Of a stretch of 64,000 bases of DNA, positions 37,661 through 46,568 are shown in pieces. Location: positions 2,429,357 to 2,493,356 of the forward strand of contig NZ_LFZW01000001.1 in assembly GCF_001183985.1 (NCBI RefSeq), written 5' to 3'. Below the pieces are notes generated by a model. It did no database searches. It worked only from the letters and a program-made list of their open reading frames with translations, and was not told the origin of the DNA. Both the position numbers and the translations under genes were made by a program. The number at the start of each line of letters is the position of its first letter. The first letter of the stretch is position 1. This stretch comes from Peribacillus loiseleuriae (GTDB lineage Bacteria; Bacillota; Bacilli; Bacillales; DSM-1321).

Positions 37661-38862
37661 ATGTCAACTTTACGTGAAGAGTCATTAAATAAGCATAAAG
37701 AAAAGCAAGGAAAGTTAGGCGTACATTCGAAAGTTCAAGTTCAAAACGCGAAGGATCTAAGCCTTGCTTATTCTCCTGGGGTTGCAGAGCATTCATGCAG
37801 ATGAAAGAAAAGCGTATGATTATACGATGAAAGGGAATCTTGTTGCTGTTGTTTTGAATGGTACAGCTGTACTTGGTCTAGGTAATATTGGACCGAAAGC
37901 GGCTATGCCTGTTATGGAGGGGAAAGCATTATTATTCAAAACTTTTGCAGATGTCGATGCATTTCCGATTTGCTTAGATACAACGGATCCAGACAAGATT
38001 GTTGAAGCTGTTAAATTGTTGGAGCCTACTTTTGGAGGAGTAAATTTAGAAGATATTGCTGCCCCTGAATGCTTTGAAATTGAAGAGCGGCTACGAAAGG
38101 TATGTAATTTTCCATGATGATCAGCATGGAACGGCTATTGTAACCACTTCGGGATTACTAAATGCTCTGAAACTAGTTGACAAAAGAATAGAAGAGATTC
38201 GTGTTGTAGTAAACGGTTCCGGTGCTGCTGGGGTGGCAATTGTTAAATTGCTTCTCCGTATGGGCGTAAAAGACGTCATTTTATGTGATACAAAAGGCAT
38301 TATTTATGAAGGTCGCCTAGTTGGAATGAATCCATTTAAGGAGGAAATGGCCGATATCACTAATAAAGAACAAATAGTTGGGACATTGGGAGATGCTCTT
38401 GTGGGAGCAGATGTGTTTGTCGGAGTGTCTGTAGCCGGCGCTGTTACGAAAGACATGGTTCGTTCCATGAATCGTGACCCGATTATTTTTGCTATGGCAA
38501 ATCCAATTCCAGAAATCATGCCAGAAGAGGCGAAGGAAGCAGGAGCACTGGTAATAGGGACAGGTCGTTCAGATTTTCCAAATCAGGTCAATAACGTACT
38601 TGCATTCCCTGGTATTTTTCGAGGGGCTTTGGACGTACGAGCGAAAGAAATAAATGAAGAAATGAAACTGGCAGCTGTTTACGCTATTGCAGAATTAATA
38701 ACTGATGAAGAGCTTTATGCTGATTATATCATTCCAGATCCATTTGACCCTAGAGTAGCTGCTTGTGTAGCAGAAGCTGCAATAGAAACGGGTGTTTCAC
38801 AAAAAAATAGAGATGTAGCAGTAACTAAAAGGCGTCCATTAGCCTTAGCGGAAGAAAAATAA
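37661..38862 (+). pseudogene. NAD(P)-malic enzyme with two small frame-breaking deletions
   Basis: Decarboxylating malate dehydrogenase of the short bacterial type (about 400 aa): [79 protein letters not shown]. The reading frame breaks after SPGVAE near 37790, where the expected PCKE codons have lost about 11 bases. It breaks again after ERLRK near 38100, where about 11 bases of an ETNIP-like segment are gone. Everything else is well preserved, so the loss is recent or a sequencing artefact. Pyruvate formation would fit the end of the catabolic cluster. Confidence 0.88.
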
Positions 38863-39643
38863 ATGATTAATAAACCTAGCAGAAATAAAACTTTAATTAT
38901 TAACCAAATTATATTTCGAAAAGCGTATCTATAGGTTGTTGAGATAATTCTTCTCAACAACTTATTTTTATCAGACAGTAGATTGGATAAAGAGAAGGCG
39001 ATTATGAGACGAAATTATTATGTCATTTTTTATACATGAATAGTCTAAACATTTATGTCAATAATTTGTGGTGCAAGTCTTACTAGTGTATTTAACTGCT
39101 GTTTTCGTAGGGTGTAAATTTTGCTCACTTTCAAAAAAATGAAAATTCAATCAATTCAGAGCTTCATCCCTCATTGATTGTTAGTACAGTTCTAGTGTCG
39201 CTAAATCTTTGAAGGTTCAATAGATCACAGACTAATCTGATTTATATATTTTTCTTCCTTTGACGTTCTTATGGAACGTGTCAAGCATGTTGAATACGAA
39301 AAAGGTATTTTATCAAGTAAGTTTCCTTGAAAGTACCTTTTTCCAATGTTGGTAAATGTGATTACGGTAACTAGAATATAGAGTATTCATTTATTTTTAT
39401 ATTTCTTAACAGTCTAAGTTAATTCTATTGGATAGTATAAATTTTGTTACCATTTTGCTGTTCATTTCATATTACTTTGACACTTTTTTGCATTCAATCA
39501 ACTTATTGAAGCAAACTTTCAACATTTTTTTTCATGACTTCACTTGTAGAATCACAGAATTTCCAAATGCGTTGTGGATTGCTAGAAAAGTAGAGAGCTA
39601 AATGAGAGGTTAAAATCTTAGAGTTAAAAGTGAGGAGAAAATA
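38863..39643. other. 780-bp region without a gene
   Basis: Contains a good terminator for the malic enzyme (38935-38961) and a weaker hairpin at 39301-39342 (AAAGGTA...TACCTTT). No supported coding sequence. The GAGGAGA ribosome site of the next gene lies at 39631-39637. Confidence 0.45.
38935..38970 (+). terminator. Rho-independent terminator
   Basis: GTTGTTGAGA / TCTCAACAAC with a TTATTTTTAT tail. Confidence 0.75.
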
Positions 39644-40459
39644 ATGAACGACTATAGTCCAAAAGAAATTGCAGATATTTCTATACAAAAAGGTCTTGAA
39701 AAGGTAAAACTATCTAATTTATCTCTTGCAGTTTTAGGTTTTTTAGGCGGAGCTTTTATTGCATTCGGATTTCTTGCCTATATTCGAGTAACTGGAACTA
39801 TGCCTCATGAATGGGGAAGTTTAGTCACTTTTCTAGGTGCAGCTGTTTTCCCAGTCGGATTAGTATTGATCTTATTAGGGGGAGGAGAATTGGTTACCGG
39901 AAACATGATGACAGTGAGTATAGCTTACTTTGCAAAAAAAGTTACATTATTTCAGTTAATGCGTAATTGGTTATTAATTGCATTATTTAATCTGTTGGGT
40001 GCATTGTTTGTTGCCTATTTTTTTGGACATTTTATAGGTCTAACAGAGGGAGCCTTTTTAGAAAAGACCGTTTCAACTGCGCAAACGAAAGTGAATGATC
40101 CATTTTGGGTCGCTTTTGTTTCAGGAATAGGGTGTAACTGGCTTGTGGCTATGGCCGTATGGTTATGTTATGGAGCGAAGGATTTCTTTGGTAAAATATT
40201 AGCAATTTGGATTCCAATCATGACTTTTGTATTAATAGGATTTCAACACGTGGTTGCTAACATGTTCATTATCTCAGCTGCTATCTTTTCAGGAAACCTA
40301 TCATGGACTGAACTTTTATTGAATATCATTCCAGTATTTTTAGGAAATGCTATTGGCGGAGCAATCTTTGTAAGTTTCTTATATTTTCTCGTATATAAAA
40401 AAGATGATGTTAAAATGGAAGGGCGTTCTGATGAAGAAAACAGGAGAAAAATTGGGTGA
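39644..40459 (+). CDS. Formate/nitrite transporter (FNT) family channel
   Basis: 271 aa, six transmembrane helices. FNT signatures include GAFIAFGFL, GGGELVTGNMM, and the pore His in GFQHVVANMF with GNAIGGAIFV near the end. It moves formate, nitrite or another small monovalent acid across the membrane. It stands alone between gene-free stretches, with no pyruvate-formate lyase or nitrite reductase nearby, so the substrate is open. Confidence 0.93.
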   Translation: MNDYSPKEIADISIQKGLEKVKLSNLSLAVLGFLGGAFIAFGFLAYIRVTGTMPHEWGSLVTFLGAAVFPVGLVLILLGGGELVTGNMMTVSIAYFAKKVTLFQLMRNWLLIALFNLLGALFVAYFFGHFIGLTEGAFLEKTVSTAQTKVNDPFWVAFVSGIGCNWLVAMAVWLCYGAKDFFGKILAIWIPIMTFVLIGFQHVVANMFIISAAIFSGNLSWTELLLNIIPVFLGNAIGGAIFVSFLYFLVYKKDDVKMEGRSDEENRRKIG

Positions 40460-40746
40460 GTTGTGTAATACACCTTGATAATTAAAAAAAGATTGTTTCA
40501 TTTTTTATATGATTAACATTTATTATAGATTGGACTTAATATACATTTTGAGTCTGTTCGATTTACCCATCCCAAGATTGTTCAATGAAGTTATCTCTAC
40601 CTCTTCCGTTTTGCTTATATGTTGCAGGATAATATGGTTGTTCCTCTAAAGTCATTGTAGCAATTGATTTTGAAAATATTCCATTTTATTCTAGATCAAT
40701 TTTAGATTTTACTGATTTCCTGAGTGATAACAAATAGCTGTTTTAT
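40460..40746. other. Intergenic
   Basis: About 290 bp, no gene recognised. Confidence 0.35.
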
Positions 40747-41056
40747 ATGATCCACCCTCGTATATTAGTAGTAAGAGCTCTTCCCATCCAAACTTTTTTC
40801 AAAGTAACACTTCCGTTAATTAAGCCGGGAATTATTGCGGGAGCGGTAGTTGCGGCGGTCACATCATTCGGGGAAATCTCCATTTACCTTGTTTGTTTCC
40901 TCTCCATCTACTATTACAGTGCCTGTTCGAACATTTGGTTATATTGAACAAACTTTTGATCCGAGCAACAATGCCATATCGGTCATATTTATTTTTGTTT
41001 CGGTTATTGAACTGATCATTATTGAAAAAACGATTGACTTATCAAAAGTTATGTAA
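40747..41056 (+). pseudogene. ABC permease C-terminal fragment (binding-protein-dependent importer)
   Basis: Two frames join to give FFKVTLPLIKPGIIAGAVVAAVTSFGEISI and then TLFVSSPSTITVPVRTFGYIEQTFDPSNNAISVIFI to LSKVM, the EAA-loop and last helices of an iron, spermidine or aminoethylphosphonate-type importer permease. A frameshift lies near 40880. The N-terminal part is missing. Confidence 0.7.
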
Positions 41057-41093
41057 GTACACGACAAAATTCTGTTAAAGGGGGGATATAGAT

Positions 41094-41273
41094 GTGGGCC
41101 AGCACGCCCTTGATGAAAAAATAATCGCATTAAAGGACCAGGTTGTCTATTGGAGAAAAGGTATTACATATCCTCAGCATCTTTCTCGGTCCAAAATTGA
41201 TGAAGATGTAATGCCGATTGAAATGAACATCATGATTCAAGAGATTTTTAAGTTTGTGCGTGTAGACATCTAA
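41094..41273 (+). CDS. Possible small gene or remnant, unknown
   Basis: 59 codons from GTG 41094 behind an AGGGGGGATA ribosome-like site: VGQHALDEKIIALKDQVVYWRKG to FKFVRVDI. It contains one copy of the scattered AAAGGaCCAGGTTGT-type motif. Not recognised; it could be the tail of a gene lost together with the permease upstream. Confidence 0.3.
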   Translation: MGQHALDEKIIALKDQVVYWRKGITYPQHLSRSKIDEDVMPIEMNIMIQEIFKFVRVDI

Positions 41274-41557
41274 TACTTAATACGACACAACGCAAAAGCG
41301 ATGGAACAGATTGGTTTCATCGCTTTTATGATATTTTTTTCTGTATGTTCAGGATTATCTATGTTCAGGTTTCTATTTTTATACAACTCTACTTGTTCTC
41401 TAAAAGTAGTAGGAGGTTTCATTATTAATTTATCTTTTTCAGGATCCAATTTAACATTTCTCCTTGAATAAACAAATGACCCACCTTGGTCCGCATTGTT
41501 AAGAGGAGTGGTGGGTTCTATTACATAAATCATATTTTTCTGATGAATCATTGTCAA
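41270..41557 (-). pseudogene. Abi_2-type abortive-infection protein, N-terminal fragment
   Basis: The minus strand reads KPPTTFREQVELYKNRNLNIDN, the start pattern of Abi_2 (AbiD/AbiF-like) proteins. The following conserved part (leading to NYYRLSAY in relatives) is missing, and the frame runs into a terminator hairpin (41294-41327). The preceding about 50 residues are not recognised. Best read as a phage-defence gene remnant. Confidence 0.45.
41294..41327. terminator. Bidirectional terminator
   Basis: AAAAGCGATG / CATCGCTTTT, ten perfect pairs, T-rich on the plus side and its mirror on the minus side. Confidence 0.7.
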
Positions 41558-42030
41558 GAGAACAATATAAGGGATTATTAGGATCTAGTATGGTTTTCAT
41601 TGTTATAAACTCAACTTTCGCACCTCAATAATCTGGATTAATTTATTGGCGTACCTTTTCGAAGATGGCAGATGCATTCGGTTGGCAATCTGTATTTGGC
41701 GGAATCGCTCTGCTTGGATTAATTACGATGGTAGTTATATTTACTATTATTTCGGGTATAGCTGAGGATAAGCCTGTATCTCTTTTTCAACAGCTGGCTC
41801 AGAATTGTTTGTTTTCGGAATTGTCAGCCTGATAGGTTCAAAGTTTGGTGGCATTAGTCCGGATCGATGGTGTGTGCCTGTTACACTAAATGGTGGTATG
41901 ACGCCATATACTCATGAGTATTTTGTTGTCCCTTGTAACGAATTCTCCGAGTTTTGGTCGACCTTACATTATGGTTGTTCACGGCATGGTCATGTGCGCA
42001 GTAAATTTAGAGAAATATAAAATGGGAACT
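41545..42030 (+). pseudogene. MFS transporter remnant
   Basis: Broken frames give YKGLLGSSMVFIVINSTFAPQ, stop, then FSKMADAFGWQSVFGGIALLGLITMVVIF and SLIGSKFGGISPDRW, matching C-terminal helices of a drug-efflux MFS protein. Several stops and frameshifts. It lies directly upstream of the esterase gene. Confidence 0.6.
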
Positions 42031-42055
42031 AATAAAATTTTAGGAGGAGTTAAAG

Positions 42056-43009
42056 ATGACACAAAATCAAACTAGTAAAGTTGTATTGGAGCCAGCAGCA
42101 CAAAAATTCGTAGAGGACACCGCTAACCCGCCGTATCTGTTTGATCTTGGTCCGGAGAAGGGCAGGGAAGCTGTAGACGAAGTACAGTCCGGAGAGGTTA
42201 ATAAGCTGCCGGTTGAGGTAGAAGAGCTTATTATTGAGGGAGAAACAACTGGACCTGTATCCATTAAAATATTACGTCCTGAAAACGCCCCGGAAAATCT
42301 CCCTGTCATTCTATATACGCATGGTGCAGGCTGGGTTTTTGGAAACGCACACACACATGATCGTTTAGTTCGGGAACTTGCTGTTGGATCACAATCAACG
42401 GTCGTGTTCACTAATTACAGTCTTTCGCCGGAAGCCAAATATCCGATTGCTATAGAAGAGGTCTATACGGCCTTAGAATGGATTGCTAAAGAAGGCGATA
42501 ATCACGGGATGGATTCAAGTAACATTACAGTAGCCGGTGACAGTGTTGGAGGAAATATGTCGGCAGCTATTACGCTAATGACCAAAGAGCGAAAAGGCCC
42601 AGCTATTCGCAAGCAATTACTTTTCTACCCTGTAACGGATGCTTCATTTGATACGGAATCATACAAACAATTTGCAACCGGATATTTCCTGCGTCTGGAT
42701 GGGATGCAGTGGTTCTGGGAACAGTATACTTCCGATCCACAGCAGAGAGCTGAAATCACTGCATCTCCACTACGGGCAACAACGGAACAATTAAAGGGGC
42801 TTCCTGAAGCTTTAGTTATCACGGCAGAAGCCGACGTTTTGCGCGACGAAGGAGAGGCATACGCCAACAAGCTGCGTGAGGCTGGTGTAAAGGTAACTGC
42901 TGTGCGCTTCCAGGGTATCATTCATGACTTTGTAATGCTTAACGAATTCGCAGACACAGAAGCAGCAAAAGGGGCCATGATACTTGCAAACGCATGGCTG
43001 CGTGAATAA
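42056..43009 (+). CDS. Alpha/beta-hydrolase of the hormone-sensitive-lipase family
   Basis: 317-aa esterase/lipase. HSL-type oxyanion motif HGAGW (usual HGGG/HGGGW), nucleophile GDSVGG, an acid near ADVLRDEGEAYANKL and the catalytic His in IHDFVM. Soluble, no signal peptide. GGAGGAG is well placed before the ATG. It follows an MFS remnant. The substrate is unknown; short-chain esters are usual for the family. Confidence 0.92.
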   Translation: MTQNQTSKVVLEPAAQKFVEDTANPPYLFDLGPEKGREAVDEVQSGEVNKLPVEVEELIIEGETTGPVSIKILRPENAPENLPVILYTHGAGWVFGNAHTHDRLVRELAVGSQSTVVFTNYSLSPEAKYPIAIEEVYTALEWIAKEGDNHGMDSSNITVAGDSVGGNMSAAITLMTKERKGPAIRKQLLFYPVTDASFDTESYKQFATGYFLRLDGMQWFWEQYTSDPQQRAEITASPLRATTEQLKGLPEALVITAEADVLRDEGEAYANKLREAGVKVTAVRFQGIIHDFVMLNEFADTEAAKGAMILANAWLRE

Positions 43010-43071
43010 AGGAAACATCCAAAAATCAGGGTGATAAGATTAATTTTTAAAGGACCGAACTTCTTTTGTCA

Positions 43072-43110
43072 TAATCCCCCTTTCGATTTTCTTAATCAAA
43101 AGGGGGATTA
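43072..43110 (+). terminator. Rho-independent terminator of esterase gene
   Basis: Twelve perfect pairs, 63 bp after the stop codon. Confidence 0.75.
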
Positions 43111-43354
43111 TACTTTCAAAAACCTTGAAGGATGGAATGAGGGGCCACACGTGTGGATATTTCCAATTTTTGAAAAAAATTTTTCAGTTCTTTTCATTTA
43201 CGATAAAATGCTGTTTGACTAACCCCTATAATTGCAAAAATCTCCTTTACAGTACAATGGCATGATTCATTCCTGTAGCTTAATAAGCTAGATAAAAAAA
43301 CTCCTCTTATTTTATTTCAAGAAGAGTTTACATAATCACCTTTATAGGTACTGA

Positions 43355-43383
43355 AAAAGGATCTTCGGCTGGAAGATCCTTTT
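43355..43383. terminator. Hairpin terminator between convergent units
   Basis: Near-perfect 12-pair stem with a GGCT-type loop and flanking A/T tracts on both sides, so usable from either strand. It lies at the 3' side of the leftward SRPBCC gene. Confidence 0.65.
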
Positions 43384-43518
43384 AGCTGCTTATTGAATTA
43401 AAGCGCCCGATTGCAGAAGATTAAGATAAATATTTCATTGATTTTTACGCTCCCTTATATAAGTAATTACTCAATGTTCCTATACCTTACTAACGCTGAA
43501 AACAGCGTTACGGTTAAT

Positions 43519-44034
43519 CTACTTCAGCGACTCCACAAGCTCGTTCAAACGGTCCCAAGTTTCGGTGATGCCTTGCAGCATGCCCATATCCATGACGGTC
43601 TTAAGGGCCTCTGCGGACACATATTCAGCACGGTTTATCAGCTTCGTTTTTCCACCTAAATCGATGAATTCCATTGTAATCTCTGTCGACGGCATGGAGT
43701 CATTCAAATTGCCTTCAGCATCTGAAAAGTAATCGGTGTAAACAATCTTCTCCGGCTCGATAATCTCCTTATAAACCCCTTTACCCCAGGATTCCATACC
43801 AAAAAATTGACCTAGGTTCTGATCGACGCACTTCATACAGTAGTGCCGAGCGCCTCCCGGACGGAAATCGACGGTGCAGACCGGAATCTCCCAGCCCTTC
43901 GGCCCCGACCAGCGTTTCAGATGCTCCGGCTCTTTAAACATCTTGAATACGAGATCACGTGGCGCATCGAAAACGCGCTCCAGTACCAGTACCCGATCGT
44001 TCTCTACTCTCGATACCATTGTGTTGTTTGACAT
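43519..44034 (-). CDS. SRPBCC (AHSA1-type) protein
   Basis: 171-aa START/AHSA1-fold protein: RVFDAPRDLVFKMFKEPEHLKRWSGPKGW, the DFRPGGARHYCM strand, and a C-terminal amphipathic helix ending WDRLNELVESLK. These bind small hydrophobic ligands. It is the downstream gene of an ArsR/SRPBCC pair (29-bp gap), a very common two-gene operon, and is GC-richer than its surroundings. Confidence 0.9.
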   Translation of the reverse strand: MSNNTMVSRVENDRVLVLERVFDAPRDLVFKMFKEPEHLKRWSGPKGWEIPVCTVDFRPGGARHYCMKCVDQNLGQFFGMESWGKGVYKEIIEPEKIVYTDYFSDAEGNLNDSMPSTEITMEFIDLGGKTKLINRAEYVSAEALKTVMDMGMLQGITETWDRLNELVESLK

Positions 44035-44063
44035 TGTAATTCCTCCTTGATCATGAAATGATT

Positions 44064-44408
44064 TTATGACTTTTCCTTGTTCTGTAATTCCTTCAAATAA
44101 TCATCCAGATTGTCGAATCTTTCTTGCATCACACTCCGGAAGGACTGTATCCAAGAATCCAGCGCTTGGAAGGGATCGGGCCGGAGCTTGTAGATGCGGC
44201 GGTTAGCTTCGGCCTGCACTTCCACAATCCCGTTGTCGCTAAGCACTTTTAGATGCTTCGAAGTTTGGGGCTGCCTCAATCCCAGCTGGTCGGCGATTTC
44301 CCCCACGGTCAGGGGACCTTCACGCAAGAGTTCGACGATATTCATACGATTTGGTTCAGACAAAGCACTCAGCGTCGTCATGTTCACGTCCGGAATCTTC
44401 CCTGACAT
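44064..44408 (-). CDS. ArsR-family transcriptional repressor
   Basis: 114-aa winged-helix regulator: ALSEPNRMNIVELLREGPLTVGEIADQLGLRQPQTSKHLKVL. There are no metal-binding Cys pairs, so it is probably of the SRPBCC-paired subgroup rather than a metal sensor. Start at 44408 (ATGTCAGG) with GAGGTG upstream. Probably autoregulated through the palindrome at 44460. Confidence 0.92.
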   Translation of the reverse strand: MSGKIPDVNMTTLSALSEPNRMNIVELLREGPLTVGEIADQLGLRQPQTSKHLKVLSDNGIVEVQAEANRRIYKLRPDPFQALDSWIQSFRSVMQERFDNLDDYLKELQNKEKS

Positions 44409-44443
44409 GTTTCTCACCTCAGTATTATCGTCCTGTTGATTTG

Positions 44444-44481
44444 ATTATAACCAATGAGGAATATTCCCGTCAAGGAATATT
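44444..44481 (-). promoter_or_regulatory. ArsR promoter with operator palindrome
   Basis: On the minus strand TTGACG (44473-44468) and TATAAT (44449-44444) are 18 bases apart. AATATTCC (44460-44467) and GGAATATT (44474-44481) form a perfect 8-base inverted repeat straddling the -35 region, ideal for repressor binding. Confidence 0.7.
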
Positions 44482-44659
44482 ATAATTAAAGTGGTATCGG
44501 TTATAGTGCCGAATTCACAGAACCCAATCATTCATAGGTTGAGTGTAGTCGCATGTTCCATTCATATCGTCTCGATTGGCAACTCCACACCTAATCCCCC
44601 TTATTGATTTGTTTTTATTGCTAAATCATATTAATTCTTTACACAAGAGAATGTGGAAT

Positions 44660-44723
44660 ATACCCTGCCATTTAAGTGTAATCTTTCACAATCCTCATGA
44701 TATTTTTAACATAAATATCCAAT
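44660..44723. repeat. Dispersed repeat, copy 2
   Basis: Homologous to 26790-26859, sharing CTGCC, TTTAAGT, AATCTTTCACAATC and TTTTAACATAAATATCCAAT blocks. Non-coding in both places. Confidence 0.55.
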
Positions 44724-44802
44724 ATCATTAAAAACGTTCCTCAACAATCGCTTTAAAAGGGTATCGCCTTGTATTATTAAAGCTAACAGCGGTTTAGCGT
44801 TA

Positions 44803-45706
44803 TGTTTACGAACAATAAAGTTGTTTAATTACAAATAAAATCGTTACATTTACCATTTACAATAAAGATGTTTAAAAACGCAAGTCATGTTAATTCATTA
44901 AAAGTGCCAGTTAATCGAAAAAAAGAAAAAATGGTATAATTTAGAGGGGGATAGGCAGGGAAAGATGAATTAATGGTTTTCCTCGTAGTGACAATCTTTA
45001 GTTTAACAACACTTCCTGCGAAGATTTATAAAAAGGGGAAAATAAAATGAAAAAATCATTATCTATATTATTGATTATGTTGCATTTTGGTGTCTTGATT
45101 GCTTGCACAAAGGAGAATAAAAAATGATGAAGATAAAGAAGAAATAACTCAAGGTATAATAAATGAAAATGAAAACACAAATCAAAAGGTTGTTGATACT
45201 AATGATAAAAACACTCTTCTAGAATTCGAAACAATGGCTTTGCCTACAATCAAAATAATGACTTCTGAAGGTACAAATAATTTTGTGTTTGACCATTCTT
45301 ATGCAGAAGTATGTTGGATGGATTGTGATGAATGGAATACATATAATTACCCAGAAATTCATTCTGGAGATGTTGAAATAGGAGACAAACTTCAAATTGA
45401 TTGGAAAATGATAGAACCATACCCTACTGAAATAAATCTAATACACATTGATAGTGAAACGCATAAAGAAATTACTAAAGAAAAAAAGGATACTAACATT
45501 TCACCATTTACTATTACAATCGATGAAAAGATGATTGAAAATCAGTATGCTTTAGAATTCCTTTGGCAAAACGGTGAAGTAATCGAAGGAAGAAGCATGC
45601 TAGATTTCAAACTTAAGTAGTAATAATAGTGTTTTTTCCTTTTGTTCTAAACGGATGCTTATGTGCAATAACACTTAGAATTAAACAACTTTATTGTCAC
45701 GTTACA
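44803..45706 (+). mobile_element. Mini Tn7-like element carrying one lipoprotein gene
   Basis: The left terminus is TGTTTACGAACAATAAAG (44803-44820). It is followed by repeats starting at 44834 and 44861, the dense-end pattern. The right terminus on the minus strand is TGTAACGTGACAATAAAG (45706-45689), followed by TTGTTTAATT. Both ends share ACAATAAAGTTGTTTAATT exactly. The flanking five bases are CGTTA (44798-44802) and CATTA (45707-45711), a one-mismatch target duplication of Tn7 length. No transposition gene is inside, so it must have been mobilised in trans. Confidence 0.68.
45047..45620 (+). pseudogene. Lipoprotein with frameshift at an A-run
   Basis: Starts MKKSLSILLIMLHFGVLIACTKEN (lipobox LIAC, Cys20) behind AAGGGGAAA. 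It hits a TGA at 45125-45127 because of a six-A run at 45119-45124. With one A fewer the frame continues NDEDKEEITQGII to MLDFKLK (stop 45618-45620), giving about 190 aa of an acidic exported lipoprotein. It could be a true pseudogene, a phase-variable or slippage-expressed gene, or a sequencing error. It is the sole gene of the mini-element and its function is unknown. Confidence 0.65.
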
Positions 45707-45848
45707 CATTAATAATACATAGTGGACTCATGATGTACAGAATGGTTAGACTGTACATTTAAATATCTTTGATTGATCAAAATGATGAGGCATAATTAAC
45801 CTTTTTCTTCATTAAAAGTTTAATTTCCATACAAATAGGAGGGCTTTT

Positions 45849-46322
45849 GTGCTTACTTTTATACATAAGAATTTTACTAAACTATTAGTTATAATTGCTT
45901 CCTTCTCCATTCTTGCTTCTTGCAGCTCATCTCAAGAGTTTAATTATAAGCTACCTGTTGCTACTTATGAAAATCATTATGATTCCAAACATTTTGGAGT
46001 TAGCTTAAACTTTTATGATGAAGAATCTCATAAAAGTATAGAGGAGAAGTACGCAACTATTACGATTCACAACTTTAGCGATTCCACCTTAGATCTACCT
46101 AGAGATTCTGTTATGCCCTTAACAATTCAAGGTACTAATTTTGACAGTCACGGTGAAGCACAGTTAGACATCTTAACAACACTTAAAGATGATAATATTT
46201 CTTCTTTAGTGAAAAAGCTTCGTAAAAAACCAGAAGAATTAACACTTTTACTGGGAACTGATGATAATATTTATGAGAAATTTGAACTGATTCACAGAAA
46301 CCCAACTATACCAAGTCACTAA
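45849..46322 (+). CDS. Small lipoprotein, unknown function
   Basis: 157 aa from GTG 45849, five bases after AGGAGGG. N-terminal hydrophobic segment (FTKLLVIIASFSILASC) with lipobox LASC (Cys25), so it should be a lipid-anchored surface protein. The rest is beta-rich and mixed (FGVSLNFYDEES; YATITIHNFSDSTLDL). No family recognised. Confidence 0.7.
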   Translation: MLTFIHKNFTKLLVIIASFSILASCSSSQEFNYKLPVATYENHYDSKHFGVSLNFYDEESHKSIEEKYATITIHNFSDSTLDLPRDSVMPLTIQGTNFDSHGEAQLDILTTLKDDNISSLVKKLRKKPEELTLLLGTDDNIYEKFELIHRNPTIPSH

Positions 46323-46568
46323 AAACTTATTGCAATAGGTAACTACATATCATCGCTATACTGTGAATCTCCTTATTGTGCTAAAGGGGTGCTTTAGTGA
46401 AAGAAGAATTAATTGATTTTAAGTTTGTGATCATGTTTTAGTTATTCCTTTATAGGGCGCGATTGCAAAAGAAGAGCAGTCGCTTTTCACTAACGAAGCA
46501 GGATTATTCAATAAGTAGTGAAACTTTATAAGATGTGATTTCCTAACAATAAAAATAGGGGGTATGAA
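46323..46568. repeat. Two copies of the scattered TTATTCC...GGGCGC motif
   Basis: 46372-46410 (TTATTGTGCTAAAGGGGTGC) and 46441-46479 (GTTATTCCTTTATAGGGCGC, then GATTGCAAAAGAAGAGCAG) are two degenerate copies of a roughly 35-base repeat found at about seven places in the window. No gene. Confidence 0.45.

Larger units (their letters stand above)
43010..43518. other. Intergenic with three hairpins
   Basis: About 500 bp. A strong hairpin TAATCCCCCTTT / AAAGGGGGATTA is at 43072-43110. A weaker AAACTC.../...GAGTTT hairpin is at 43298-43329, and AAAAGGATCTTC / GAAGATCCTTTT is at 43355-43383. No gene. Confidence 0.55.

Noticed and set aside
46441-46479. Small regulatory RNA hairpin
   Set aside because: The segment has no stable long stem and matches a dispersed degenerate repeat instead.
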